Origin: JAGXLC01 sp046545795
GTDB lineage: Bacteria > Bacteroidota > Bacteroidia > Bacteroidales > UBA12077
NCBI GenBank assembly: GCA_046545795.1
Contig: JBKGZD010000039.1
Coordinates: 1 to 18,241, forward strand
Direction of reading: 5' to 3'
DNA: 18,241 bases
The first letter of the stretch is position 1. Each line of letters opens with the position of its first letter. The position numbers and the translations under genes were made by a program. Below, piece after piece: positions 1-7,835 of the stretch. A model generated the notes under the pieces. The model was not told where the DNA came from, searched no databases, and was given only the letters and a program-made list of their open reading frames with translations.

Positions 1-2
1 TT

Positions 3-98
3 GCCATTTTATCGAATCTTGAAACGTTAAATGCTCAAATGATTAAAGAAAAAATAAGTAAGACTGAGAGATTCATAAGATTGAGAGAGATAAGTTAG
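3..98 (+). CDS. 3' end of a probable KilA-N-type protein (partial)
   Basis: An open frame enters from the left edge and ends at TAG 96-98, giving 31 residues. The visible tail contains LSNLETLNAQMIKEKISK followed by a basic RLREIS end. From memory this resembles the C-terminal region of Bacteroidota KilA-N-domain proteins, which carry an 'LSNLE.LNA.MI' segment in the same place. The KilA-N domain itself would lie outside the window, so the assignment rests on a short match. A hairpin terminator follows 33 bp after the stop, which fits a real gene end. Confidence 0.45.
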   Translation, partial: AILSNLETLNAQMIKEKISKTERFIRLREIS

Positions 99-131
99 AA
101 TTTAATATTTAAGCACTTGCATAAAATAAAT

Positions 132-163
132 CAACCGTCCAGGAAATAGACGGTTGCATTTTT
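132..163 (+). terminator. Hairpin terminator after the partial gene
   Basis: Arms CAACCGTC (132-139) and GACGGTTG (149-156) pair perfectly over 8 bp with a 9-nt loop, and CATTTTT follows. It lies between the plus-strand partial gene and the minus-strand tRNA-His, so it may serve both directions. The T-tract is better on the plus strand. Confidence 0.7.
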
Positions 164-181
164 GTTGTATGGCTTTAATTG

Positions 182-256
182 GGTGGAAGATGGGATTTGA
201 ACCCACGCCCTCTGGAACCACAATCCAGCGCTCTAACCAACTGAGCTACATCCACC
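182..256 (-). tRNA. tRNA-His (anticodon GTG)
   Basis: Read on the minus strand this folds as a tRNA. The D arm is GCTC/GAGC. The anticodon stem CTGGA/TCCAG encloses loop TTGTGGT with anticodon GTG (His). The T arm is GTGGG/CCCAT with loop TTCAAAT. The gene encodes the extra 5' G(-1) typical of tRNA-His (position 256), opposite C73 (position 182). The 3' CCA is not encoded, because the bases after C73 read CAA. The acceptor stem pairs except for an apparent T6-T67 mismatch. A promoter lies just upstream at 269-300. Confidence 0.95.
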
Positions 257-268
257 ATTTTCGAGATG

Positions 269-300
269 CAAAGATAAGATAAATCTTAATAGAATTACAA
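269..300 (-). promoter_or_regulatory. Bacteroidota-type promoter of tRNA-His
   Basis: On the minus strand a TTG (298-300) is followed after 21 bp by TATCTTTG (269-276), a full match to the -7 consensus TAnnTTTG. Transcription would start close to the tRNA 5' end at 256. Confidence 0.6.
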
Positions 301-343
301 GAAAAAAATGAAAATTTTATTCAATAGCATTCTGCAAACTTGC

Positions 344-373
344 TTGGTGGTTAATAAAAATTTACTAATTTTG
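344..373 (+). promoter_or_regulatory. Bacteroidota-type promoter of the EF-G2 gene
   Basis: TTG (344-346), a 19-bp spacer and TAATTTTG (366-373) match the -33/-7 elements used by the Bacteroidota primary sigma factor. A start about 7 nt downstream would give a leader of roughly 60 nt before the ATG at 442. No Shine-Dalgarno sequence is visible before that ATG, which is common in this phylum. Confidence 0.6.
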
Positions 374-441
374 GAACTTCGTCATTCAAAGCAATGGTAT
401 ACAATTATTTAGTATTAATTCATAAAATGCTGTAAAGAATT

Positions 442-2604
442 ATGAAAACCTATCAAACCAACCAAATCAGAAATATCACTTTAATAGGAAATGCTGGCAG
501 CGGTAAAACAACACTGAGTGAAGAGATGCTGTACCAGGGGGGCGTTATAGAAAGAAAAGGTTCAGTTGAAAATAAAAATACATCGTCAGATTATAGTGAA
601 GTAGAACATGAGAATTTGAACTCCATTTATTCCTCTCTGCTATACACTGAATATAACGACTGTAAAATTAATATCATAGATACGCCCGGATCAGATGAAT
701 TTATCGGACAGGTTGTAAGTTCATTTTATGCTGCTGAATCAGGATTAATGCTTATCAACGCACAAAATGGTGTGGAAGTGGGCACTGAAATTCACAGCAG
801 ATACTGCAGCAAATACAATATTCCATTCATGATTGCAGTTAACCACCTTGACCATGAAAAGTCAAACTTCGAGAAAACCCTGGAATCAATAAAACAAATT
901 TTTGGCAATAAAGCAGTTGTAGTTCAATATCCTGTAAATGCAGGTGCCGACTTCGACACAATTATAGATGTGTTGACAATGAAAATGTATAAATACAACG
1001 CTGATCAGGGTAAAATGGAGGAACACGAAATTCCGGATGATCAGAAAGCGCAAGCCGAAGAATATCATAATACCCTGGTAGAAACAGCCGCAGAGAATGA
1101 CGAACAATTAATGGAATTATTCTTTGAAAAAGAATCACTTGATGAAGAAGAGATGCGTTCAGGAATGAGAGCAGGTATTGTGGCAGGTGATTTACATCCT
1201 GTCTTTTGTATAGGAGCCAATAAAGGTATTGGAGTAAAAAGACTAATGGAATTTATAACCAAATCTCTCCCTTCACCGCTTGATGTTGAAAAACCAAAAA
1301 CAGAAGATGGCAAAGAGGTAGAGTACGATCCTAATGGACCGGCTTCAATGTTCTTCTTTAAAACTTTCAATGAATCTCATATCGGAGATATTAATTATTT
1401 TAAAGTGATGTCCGGTACTATTAAAGAAGGGATGGATTTAATTAATGCTAAAACCCAAACGAAAGAGCGCCTGTCTCAGATTTTTGCAGCAGCCGGGAAA
1501 AAACGTACAAAAATCCAGGAGATCGTTGCAGGAGACCTGGGGGCAGCAGTAAAACTAAAAGATACTAAAATCAATCATACATTAAACGAACAAAAAACCA
1601 GCTTTAAATTTCCACCCATTGAGTTCCCGGAACCGAAATACAGAAGTGCTATCAAGGTGATCAATGAATCAGATGAAGAAAAGCTTGGTGAAGAGCTCAG
1701 CAGAATGCAGCTAATTGACCCTACAATAGTTGTCGAATACTCCAAAGAACTCAAACAAATTATTCTTCACGGCCAGGGTGAACACCAGTTAAATATACTA
1801 AAATGGCATCTGGATAATATTACAAAAATTGAAACAGAATTCATTAAACCTAAAATTCCTTACAGGGAGACTATTACAAAAGTCGCACAATCTTCATACC
1901 GCCACAAAAAACAATCCGGTGGAGCCGGCCAGTTTGGTGAAGTATATATAGTTATTGAACCTCATGATGATAATGCACCTGATCCAACCTCATATAAGGT
2001 AAACGGTATGGACATATCTCTCAGCATCAGAGACAAGCAGGAACATGAACTTCCCTGGGGCGGAAAATTGGTTTTCTACAATTGTATTGTTGGTGGCTCT
2101 ATTGACAATAAATTCATGCCTGCTATCCTTAAAGGTATAATGGAAAAAATGGAAAACGGTCCACTTACGGGTTCCTATGCACGTGATATCCGAGTTGCAG
2201 TATATGATGGAAAAATGCACCCGGTAGACTCTAATGAAGTATCCTTTAAACTAGCTGGTAGAAATGCTTTTGAACAGGCATTTAAAAATGCAGGGCCAAA
2301 AATTATGGAACCTGTTTATTCTGTGGAAGTCCTTGTGCCAAGTGATAGAATGGGCGATGTAATGAGCGACCTACAGGGAAGAAGAGCTATGGTAGAAGGA
2401 ATGGACAGTGAAAAAGGATTTGAAAAAATCCGCGCTAAAGTGCCATTAGCTGAAATGCATAAATATTCAACCTCTTTAGGTTCTTTAACAGGAGGAAGAG
2501 CAACTTACACAATGAAATTTGACAGCTACCAGCAAGTTCCTATGGAAATCCAGGAAAAACTTATCAAAGAGTTTGAAGCTCAAAAAGAAGAGGAAAAAGA
2601 ATAA
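442..2604 (+). CDS. Elongation factor G paralog, EF-G2 type
   Basis: This is a full-length EF-G-like translation factor (720 aa) with the usual order: G domain (about 9-285), domain II (about 305-390), domain III (about 400-475), domain IV (about 480-600) and domain V (about 605-690). The P-loop GNAGSGKTT (16-24) is intact. The GTPase centre differs from canonical EF-G: switch II reads DTPGS (80-84), with Ser84 where EF-G has its catalytic His; the switch I core RGITI is replaced by NLNSI (58-62); and NKxD reads NHLD (134-137). Domain IV keeps RHKKQSGGAGQFGEV. Bacteroides EF-G2 has been reported to support translocation without GTP hydrolysis, and these changes fit that type. The gene is monocistronic, with its own promoter and terminator. 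A canonical fusA is expected elsewhere. The family call is firm; lack of GTPase activity is inferred. Confidence 0.93.
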   Translation: MKTYQTNQIRNITLIGNAGSGKTTLSEEMLYQGGVIERKGSVENKNTSSDYSEVEHENLNSIYSSLLYTEYNDCKINIIDTPGSDEFIGQVVSSFYAAESGLMLINAQNGVEVGTEIHSRYCSKYNIPFMIAVNHLDHEKSNFEKTLESIKQIFGNKAVVVQYPVNAGADFDTIIDVLTMKMYKYNADQGKMEEHEIPDDQKAQAEEYHNTLVETAAENDEQLMELFFEKESLDEEEMRSGMRAGIVAGDLHPVFCIGANKGIGVKRLMEFITKSLPSPLDVEKPKTEDGKEVEYDPNGPASMFFFKTFNESHIGDINYFKVMSGTIKEGMDLINAKTQTKERLSQIFAAAGKKRTKIQEIVAGDLGAAVKLKDTKINHTLNEQKTSFKFPPIEFPEPKYRSAIKVINESDEEKLGEELSRMQLIDPTIVVEYSKELKQIILHGQGEHQLNILKWHLDNITKIETEFIKPKIPYRETITKVAQSSYRHKKQSGGAGQFGEVYIVIEPHDDNAPDPTSYKVNGMDISLSIRDKQEHELPWGGKLVFYNCIVGGSIDNKFMPAILKGIMEKMENGPLTGSYARDIRVAVYDGKMHPVDSNEVSFKLAGRNAFEQAFKNAGPKIMEPVYSVEVLVPSDRMGDVMSDLQGRRAMVEGMDSEKGFEKIRAKVPLAEMHKYSTSLGSLTGGRATYTMKFDSYQQVPMEIQEKLIKEFEAQKEEEKE

Positions 2605-2650
2605 TCTCTATATATTTTTGAGCTGGATGAGTCTAAGAAATATTAAGATA

Positions 2651-2690
2651 AAAAACCAACCCCGACCAACACCTGGCGGGGTTAGTTTTT
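2651..2690 (+). terminator. Bidirectional terminator between EF-G2 and dinB
   Basis: AACCCCG (2658-2664) pairs with CGGGGTT (2677-2683), and the stem extends across one mismatch into A-rich and T-rich flanks (2651-2656 and 2685-2690). The A-tract before and T-tract after let it end the EF-G2 transcript and possibly the opposing dinB transcript. Confidence 0.85.
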
Positions 2691-2705
2691 GATCTGCCCG
2701 GTTGT

Positions 2706-2749
2706 ATAATCTGTAAAAGTAGAAGTAACTTCCATTTTACATAATCTGT
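2706..2749. repeat. Inverted repeat flanked by a 9-bp direct repeat
   Basis: TGTAAAA (2712-2718) and TTTTACA (2735-2741) enclose a second pair GAAGT/ACTTC (2722-2726 and 2728-2732). ATAATCTGT occurs at 2706-2714 and again at 2741-2749. It lies just past the 3' end of dinB and could form a hairpin in that transcript, but no T-tract follows on the minus strand. Confidence 0.4.
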
Positions 2750-2783
2750 TTAAGGGAGGCGTTTAAATTGTGATTGAGCATTT

Positions 2784-3857
2784 TCAGAAATCCAGTTCTA
2801 ACTGAACGGCTTCAGGTTTTTGGTCTGTATCAAGATAGGAAACCGAGAGACCTAAAAGGCGGATTTTAGAATTTTGAAGCTGTAATGTGTTGTAAATTTC
2901 CTTAGTTGTTGAGTGCAGCAAATCAAAATTATCTATCTTTTGAGGGATGGTCTTACTTCTTGTTATTTGTCTGAAATCGCTGAATTTAATTTTTAATGTT
3001 AATGTTCGGCCGAATGATCCGGCTCTTTCCATTCTTCTCATAAGTTCATGCTCAATATGGTATAAAGCGGTAATAATTTCGAATGGTGTTTGTAAATCTT
3101 TCTCAAAGGTCTTTTCCGTACCTACAGATTTTCTTTCCCGGTTTGGATTGACTTCTCTTTCGTCTATAGCTCTTGAAATCTGGTAATAAAAAATTCCTGC
3201 TTTCCCAAAGTTTTTTATCAACCACGGTTGTGTTTTCTCTTTTAGGTCACGTCCATTATGGACTCCCAGTTTTTTCATCTTTTGAGCGGTAACATTACCC
3301 ACTCCATGGAATTTATGAATAGGCAAATCTTCTACAAATTGTTCGGCTTCATGGGGCTTAATCACAAATAAGCCATCTGGTTTATCATAGTCGGAAGCAA
3401 TTTTGGCAAGGAATTTATTGATAGATACCCCTGCAGATGCTGTCAGTTGGGTTTTGTAAAATATTTTTTCTTTTATTTCTTTAGCTATAAGGGTTGCACT
3501 TTGCAGGTTCTTTTTGTTTATCGTTACATCCAGGAAAGCTTCATCAATTGAAAGGGGTTCTACAAGATTCGTGTATTCATAAAATATTTCCATGATTTCT
3601 TTTGAAACTTCTTTATAGTGCTCCATTCTGCCTTTGACAAAAATAAGATGAGGACATTTCCTGCGCGCTATTTTTGATGACATTGCAGAACGTATCCCAT
3701 ACTTCCTGGCTTCATAACTTGCAGCAGAGACAACACCTCGTTCACTTCCCTTCCCAACTGCAACAGGTTTTCCTTTCAAGTCGGGGTTGTCTCTCTGCTC
3801 AATGGAAGCATAAAAAGCATCCATGTCAATATGTATTATTTTGCGTACTGAAGCCAT
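2784..3857 (-). CDS. dinB: DNA polymerase IV (Y-family, translesion)
   Basis: Y-family DNA polymerase that copies past damaged bases, at typical length (357 aa). The palm catalytic acids are visible in HIDMDAFYASIE (Asp11, Asp13) and SIDEAFLD (Asp105, Glu106). Tyr16 is in the steric-gate position that excludes ribonucleotides. A helix-hairpin-helix-like segment (FHGVGNVTAQKMKKLG, about 183-198) and a little-finger domain (about 240-340) follow. The extreme C-terminus QLELDF fits a beta-clamp binding motif, which would tether the enzyme to the replisome. It lies 58 bp downstream of the short-chain dehydrogenase gene on the same strand, with no clear terminator or promoter between them, so co-transcription is possible. 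No LexA-type operator was recognised. Confidence 0.96.
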   Translation of the reverse strand: MASVRKIIHIDMDAFYASIEQRDNPDLKGKPVAVGKGSERGVVSAASYEARKYGIRSAMSSKIARRKCPHLIFVKGRMEHYKEVSKEIMEIFYEYTNLVEPLSIDEAFLDVTINKKNLQSATLIAKEIKEKIFYKTQLTASAGVSINKFLAKIASDYDKPDGLFVIKPHEAEQFVEDLPIHKFHGVGNVTAQKMKKLGVHNGRDLKEKTQPWLIKNFGKAGIFYYQISRAIDEREVNPNRERKSVGTEKTFEKDLQTPFEIITALYHIEHELMRRMERAGSFGRTLTLKIKFSDFRQITRSKTIPQKIDNFDLLHSTTKEIYNTLQLQNSKIRLLGLSVSYLDTDQKPEAVQLELDF

Positions 3858-3915
3858 TTGAAAGAGCAGCTTACTTAACTTTATAAATTCGAATAAACCG
3901 GAAAATTCAGCTTTT

Positions 3916-4680
3916 TTATTTTATGTTTTTGTAAAAAGAATTTGCCTGTTCTGTAGCCGTAATGACAATATCATTGAGATTTACATGAGGTGGTCGTGTT
4001 ACAGCAAATAGGATAATTTCGGCTACATCGTCTCCTGTTAGTGGTGTAAAGCCCTGGTAAGCTTTTTCGGCTTTCTCCTTATCTCCTTTAAATCGCACCA
4101 GCGAAAATTCTGTTTCTACCATTCCTGGTGCGATTTGTGTAACTTTAATATTTTTATGCAGCATGTCAATGCGCATTCCTTTCGTTAATGCATCTACGGC
4201 ATGCTTTGTAGCGCAATAAACATTTCCATTTTTATAAACTTCTTTACCAGCAATAGAACCAACATTGATAATATGTCCCTTCTCCTTGTCTACCATGTAC
4301 GGTGCAACTTTACGGGTAATGTACAGTAATCCTTTAACATTGGTATCAATCATGCGCTCCCAGTCTTCAATATCACCTTCCTGGATTGTTTCCAGACCGG
4401 CAGCAAGGCCTGCATTATTGACCAATATATCAATATTCTTCCATTCATCAGGCAAACCGTCTATGGTATTGAAAACCTCATCTTTATTACGGATATCAAA
4501 ACATAAAGAATAAATTTTAATGTTATGCTTATTTTCGATTTCGGATTTCAGCTTTTTAAGCCTTTCCTCTCTGCGTCCTGTAATAATGAGATTGAATCCG
4601 TTTTCTGCGAGTTTTAATGCAGTTGCATAACCTATTCCTGCTGTTGCGCCTGTTATTAAAGCTATTTGGTTCATTTTCAT
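3916..4680 (-). CDS. SDR-family NAD(P)-dependent oxidoreductase (YdfG-like)
   Basis: Classical short-chain dehydrogenase of usual size (254 aa) with a Rossmann fold. The cofactor loop is TGATAGIG (10-17), the NNAG motif is at 88-91, and the catalytic set is Asn114, Ser142, Tyr155 and Lys159 (YCATK). Arg36-Arg37 at the end of the second strand suggests preference for NADP(H). The closest family I recognise is the YdfG group, which oxidises L-allo-threonine, serine and 3-hydroxy acids, but the substrate cannot be fixed from sequence. Met3 is an alternative start. It lies between rpoD, from which a terminator separates it, and dinB. No clear promoter was found in the 113 bp upstream. Confidence 0.9.
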   Translation of the reverse strand: MKMNQIALITGATAGIGYATALKLAENGFNLIITGRREERLKKLKSEIENKHNIKIYSLCFDIRNKDEVFNTIDGLPDEWKNIDILVNNAGLAAGLETIQEGDIEDWERMIDTNVKGLLYITRKVAPYMVDKEKGHIINVGSIAGKEVYKNGNVYCATKHAVDALTKGMRIDMLHKNIKVTQIAPGMVETEFSLVRFKGDKEKAEKAYQGFTPLTGDDVAEIILFAVTRPPHVNLNDIVITATEQANSFYKNIK

Positions 4681-4793
4681 TGCTTTTTATGGTTTGACTT
4701 TGAATAATAGAGGCTAAATTAATGAAAAATCTTTGAAGGTCATTTTGCCTTATTGATATTGTTATCAAATGAGTTTTATATTTTACACCAAAT

Positions 4794-4822
4794 AAAAAAT
4801 CCCGTCAAGTGCGGGATTTTTT
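4794..4822 (-). terminator. Intrinsic terminator of rpoD
   Basis: An 11-bp perfect stem, AAAAAATCCCG (4794-4804) with CGGGATTTTTT (4812-4822), has a 7-nt loop. On the minus strand it sits 22 bp past the rpoD stop and ends in a T-run, isolating rpoD from the dehydrogenase gene. Confidence 0.92.
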
Positions 4823-4844
4823 AACAATTCATATTTTGTGATTT

Positions 4845-5705
4845 CTAGCCCAGGTAAGCTTTTAATAATTTGCTGCGTGACTGATGGCGCAAACGCCTGA
4901 TGGCTTTTTCTTTAATTTGCCTGACTCTTTCTCTTGTTAAGCCGAATTTATTTCCAATTTCCTCAAGTGTCATATCCGAAACGCCAATCCCGAAAAAGTG
5001 TCTTATAATTTCACGTTCACGTTCTGTTAGTGTAGCCAATGCTCTCTCAACTTCTCTGGCAAGAGATTCGCTAATTAAAGTTGTATCAGCATTTGGTGCA
5101 TTTTCATTCGGCATTACATCAAGTAGTGTATTATCTTCGCCTTCAGAAAAAGGAGCTTCCATTGACATTTGTTTTCCTCCCACTTTCATTGTGTCAGACA
5201 CTTTTTCCTGGGGTAAATCAAGTGTATTTGCCAATTCACCAGGTGTTGGAGTACGTTCATTCTCTTGCTCAAACTTTGTTTGAGCCTTATGGATTTTGTT
5301 AAGAGAGCCTACCTGATTAAGTGGTAGACGGACAATTCGTGATTGCTCGGCTAATGCCTGCAATATTGATTGCCTGATCCACCATACAGCATAAGAAATG
5401 AACTTGAACCCCTTTGTTTCGTCAAATTTTTTGGCAGCTTTAATGAGTCCAAGGTTACCTTCGTTGATTAAATCTGGTAAACTAAGCCCTTGATTTTGAT
5501 ACTGTTTTGCCACTGAAACAACAAAACGCAGGTTTGCTCGTGTTAATTTCTCAAGGGCAACCTGGTCGCCCTTTTTAATTCTTTGAGCTAACTCAACTTC
5601 TTCTTCAGCAGATAACAGATTTTCTTTACCTATTTCGTGCAGATACTTGTCGACAGAGGCACTCTCTCTGTTTGTGATGGATTTTGTGATTTTTAGTTGT
5701 CTCAT
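4845..5705 (-). CDS. rpoD: Primary RNA polymerase sigma factor (sigma-70 family)
   Basis: Housekeeping sigma factor that directs core RNA polymerase to promoters. At 286 aa it has the short form typical of Bacteroidota: no acidic region 1.1 and no long non-conserved insert. Region 1.2 covers about 17-45 and region 2 about 50-120. The -10 reading helix lies in FISYAVWWIRQSILQAL (102-118). Region 3 is about 125-205. Region 4 contains the helix-turn-helix TLEEIGNKFGLTRERVRQIK (246-265), which reads the -33 element. In this phylum the protein recognises TTG / TAnnTTTG, and matching sites are seen before tRNA-His, EF-G2 and the pseudouridine synthase gene here. The gene is flanked by terminators on both sides and appears monocistronic. 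No convincing promoter was found in the 157-bp upstream gap. Confidence 0.97.
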   Translation of the reverse strand: MRQLKITKSITNRESASVDKYLHEIGKENLLSAEEEVELAQRIKKGDQVALEKLTRANLRFVVSVAKQYQNQGLSLPDLINEGNLGLIKAAKKFDETKGFKFISYAVWWIRQSILQALAEQSRIVRLPLNQVGSLNKIHKAQTKFEQENERTPTPGELANTLDLPQEKVSDTMKVGGKQMSMEAPFSEGEDNTLLDVMPNENAPNADTTLISESLAREVERALATLTEREREIIRHFFGIGVSDMTLEEIGNKFGLTRERVRQIKEKAIRRLRHQSRSKLLKAYLG

Positions 5706-5800
5706 TGGCTATGAAAAAATTTTAACGAATATACTCTAATTGAGAATTAAAAGTTGCAACTTAATAGGAAAATCTTATCTTTTTTCAATTTTTAGCCAAC

Positions 5801-5834
5801 AAAAAACCGGACATTATAACGTGCCCGGTTTTTT
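5801..5834 (-). terminator. Intrinsic terminator of the HtrA protease gene
   Basis: AAAAAACCGG (5801-5810) pairs with CCGGTTTTTT (5825-5834) over 10 bp with a 14-nt loop, and ends in T's on the minus strand. It lies 28 bp past the protease stop codon and upstream of rpoD. Confidence 0.9.
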
Positions 5835-5862
5835 GCTTTTTTGTTTCATATAGATTGTTTTG

Positions 5863-7344
5863 TCATTCTAATTCAACTTGATAAACGTAGACCATATTGC
5901 TGCCCGGGTAGAGGCCTTCGACTTCTATTCTTGCACCTGAGGGCATCTGATCCATTATCCTCTTGATATCATCTGCGGAATTAACTTTATTCCCATCTAT
6001 ATATGCAACAACGAATCCTTCTTTAATTCCTGCCTCTTTTAGTGCACCTTCTTTCAGTCTAACTACTTTTACTCCGTGATTTATTCCGAGTCTTTGCTGT
6101 TCTTCTCTGCTGAGAGACTCAAATTCAGCTCCCAACTTCTCTAATGTTTCGCTACCTGTAATAATCTCAGTGCTTCCTTCCATGTTACGTAATTTAACAT
6201 CAAATTGTTTCTTTTTACCATTTCTTTTTACGATAACTTCAACTTCATCACCTGGTCTGTAGTCGTTTATCTCTTGCTGCAAGTCACTAATACTTCCTAT
6301 TTTCTCACCATCTACTTCAACAATCACATCACCGGGTTTTATTCCTGCTTTATCAGCGGCTCCGTCTTTTGTTAATCCTACGACATAGGCACCCTTATTG
6401 GTTTGAAGATCTTCCTTTTCTGCAAGTTCTTTTGTTATCTCTCTTATTTGAACACCAAGTACAGCTCGTTTAACCTCACCATATTTAATAAGGTCTTCCA
6501 CTACCTTTTTTGCAATACTGGAAGGAATAGCAAAAGCGTAGCCTGTATATGCACCTGTTGGCGAAGCAATAGCAGCGTTTATGCCAATTAATTCACCTTC
6601 CATATTTACAAGCGCCCCTCCACTGTTACCCTGATTTACGGCGGCATCTGTTTGTATAAAAGATTCAATTGATAGCTGGTTTTCGCCCCTGGAAAATCCC
6701 ATCGACCTTCCTTTTGCGCTAACAATTCCAGCTGTTACAGTAGAACGAAGGTTGAACGGATTTCCTACTGCCAAAACCCATTCTCCTATTTTTAAATCTT
6801 TTGAATCTCCAAAACTAATATATGGGAGATCTTCTTCGTCTATTTTCAGCAATGCTAAGTCTGTCGCCGGGTCTTTTCCTACAACCTCTGCATCGAATGA
6901 TCTTTCATCATTCAGCACTACCTCTATTTCATCTGACTTTTCAATAACATGATTATTGGTAACTATATATCCGTCAGGTGAAATAATAACCCCAGAACCA
7001 AATCCTTCTGCTTCTCTCTGGCGGGGTTGCTGAGGCCTGTCACCGAAAAAGTATTCGAACAAAGGATTATCAAAAGGGTAATCCCTTTCCTGCATGAACT
7101 TAGTCTTTACGTGTACTACTGCATGTACTGTATTCTCAGCCGCAAAAGTGAAATCAAACTTTTCGGCTTCAAAATCAGCCGGCAGGTTAGCAAAGTGAAT
7201 TCCATTTGTATCATTGGAAGTGGATGACACCCTTGGTGACTCCTGTCCATTATTGGTATCAACAAAGTTTGAATAAATCACCACAGTTAAAATTGATGTC
7301 AAAACTGCAATTAAAATATTCGATAAACCTTTTTTGATTTTCAT
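5863..7344 (-). CDS. Periplasmic serine protease/chaperone, HtrA/DegP family
   Basis: S1C trypsin-like protease with two PDZ domains, 493 aa, close to the usual DegP/DegQ length. An N-terminal hydrophobic segment (about 8-26) after a lysine-rich start is a signal peptide or membrane anchor. The catalytic triad is His132 (TNNHVI), Asp162 (ATDLALL) and Ser241 (QGNSGGAL). PDZ1 covers about 295-385; a more divergent PDZ2 covers about 410-490. The LA-loop segment FEYFFGDRP (96-103 region) is DegP-like. The protein would degrade or refold damaged envelope proteins. It has its own terminator and is transcribed divergently from dapF. No clear TAnnTTTG promoter was found upstream, which leaves room for an alternative sigma factor. 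DegP and DegQ cannot be told apart here. Confidence 0.95.
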   Translation of the reverse strand: MKIKKGLSNILIAVLTSILTVVIYSNFVDTNNGQESPRVSSTSNDTNGIHFANLPADFEAEKFDFTFAAENTVHAVVHVKTKFMQERDYPFDNPLFEYFFGDRPQQPRQREAEGFGSGVIISPDGYIVTNNHVIEKSDEIEVVLNDERSFDAEVVGKDPATDLALLKIDEEDLPYISFGDSKDLKIGEWVLAVGNPFNLRSTVTAGIVSAKGRSMGFSRGENQLSIESFIQTDAAVNQGNSGGALVNMEGELIGINAAIASPTGAYTGYAFAIPSSIAKKVVEDLIKYGEVKRAVLGVQIREITKELAEKEDLQTNKGAYVVGLTKDGAADKAGIKPGDVIVEVDGEKIGSISDLQQEINDYRPGDEVEVIVKRNGKKKQFDVKLRNMEGSTEIITGSETLEKLGAEFESLSREEQQRLGINHGVKVVRLKEGALKEAGIKEGFVVAYIDGNKVNSADDIKRIMDQMPSGARIEVEGLYPGSNMVYVYQVELE

Positions 7345-7615
7345 AGCTGTTTATTTTTTTGTTTTTATTCATTTTTTAATTTAACAAATAATATGCCCTG
7401 CGTCAACTTGTTTTTTTTATTTAACATAATTTAACAGCAAAAATTCCTGAAATAATTATGAATAAAGGCTTGCAGCTTTTTCTGTTTTTTATTCAGTTGA
7501 AACCAATAATATTATTAACGTATGTGTAAGCCTGAAATATTCTCCAATGTAGAATTTTTTGATAACATAAAGGTTAATTTTTTCCAGGTTTTTATTATTT
7601 CCTTATTCTATTCGC

Positions 7616-7623
7616 TAATTTTG
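7616..7623 (+). promoter_or_regulatory. Possible -7 element of the dapF promoter
   Basis: TAATTTTG matches TAnnTTTG fully and is identical to the -7 box before EF-G2. No TTG lies at the expected distance upstream, so only half the promoter is supported. If used, it gives dapF a leader of about 200 nt. Confidence 0.35.
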
Positions 7624-7766
7624 TATATGTGTTATGACAATTTTACATTAATTTGCAGTGCTTATTTTTTAAATAATTGAATTGATTATTAAGATTTTGC
7701 AGGTTACCCCGGTTAACTATTATTAAAATTCGCAGAAAATTAAATGAGTTCGGGGTTTTGCGGAAT

Positions 7767-7786
7767 GAATAACCAGGGGGTTATTC
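7767..7786 (+). promoter_or_regulatory. Leader hairpin upstream of dapF
   Basis: GAATAACC (7767-7774) and GGTTATTC (7779-7786) pair perfectly around a 4-nt AGGG loop, 49 bp before the dapF ATG. No T-run follows, so it is not a standard terminator. It could be an operator or an RNA structure in a dapF leader. Confidence 0.4.
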
Positions 7787-7835
7787 TAACTTAATACTTC
7801 AATGGGAAACAGAAAATTCAACTCAGTAATATTCC

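Larger units (their letters stand above)
7345..7835. other. 491-bp divergent intergenic region, HtrA gene / dapF
   Basis: This is a very AT-rich gap with no credible gene. It holds a -7-like element facing dapF (7616-7623), a perfect 8-bp hairpin close to dapF (7767-7786) and a 16-codon ATG-started reading frame at 7744-7794 (MSSGFCGMNNQGVILT) with no sign of coding selection. No known riboswitch or small RNA was recognised. Confidence 0.6.

Noticed and set aside
1065..1370. Antisense frame of 101 codons inside the EF-G2 gene
   Set aside because: Serine-rich shadow of a well-supported gene, with no domain and no promoter.
4900..5283. 127-codon antisense frame inside rpoD
   Set aside because: Shadow of a conserved gene; its composition follows the sigma factor codons.
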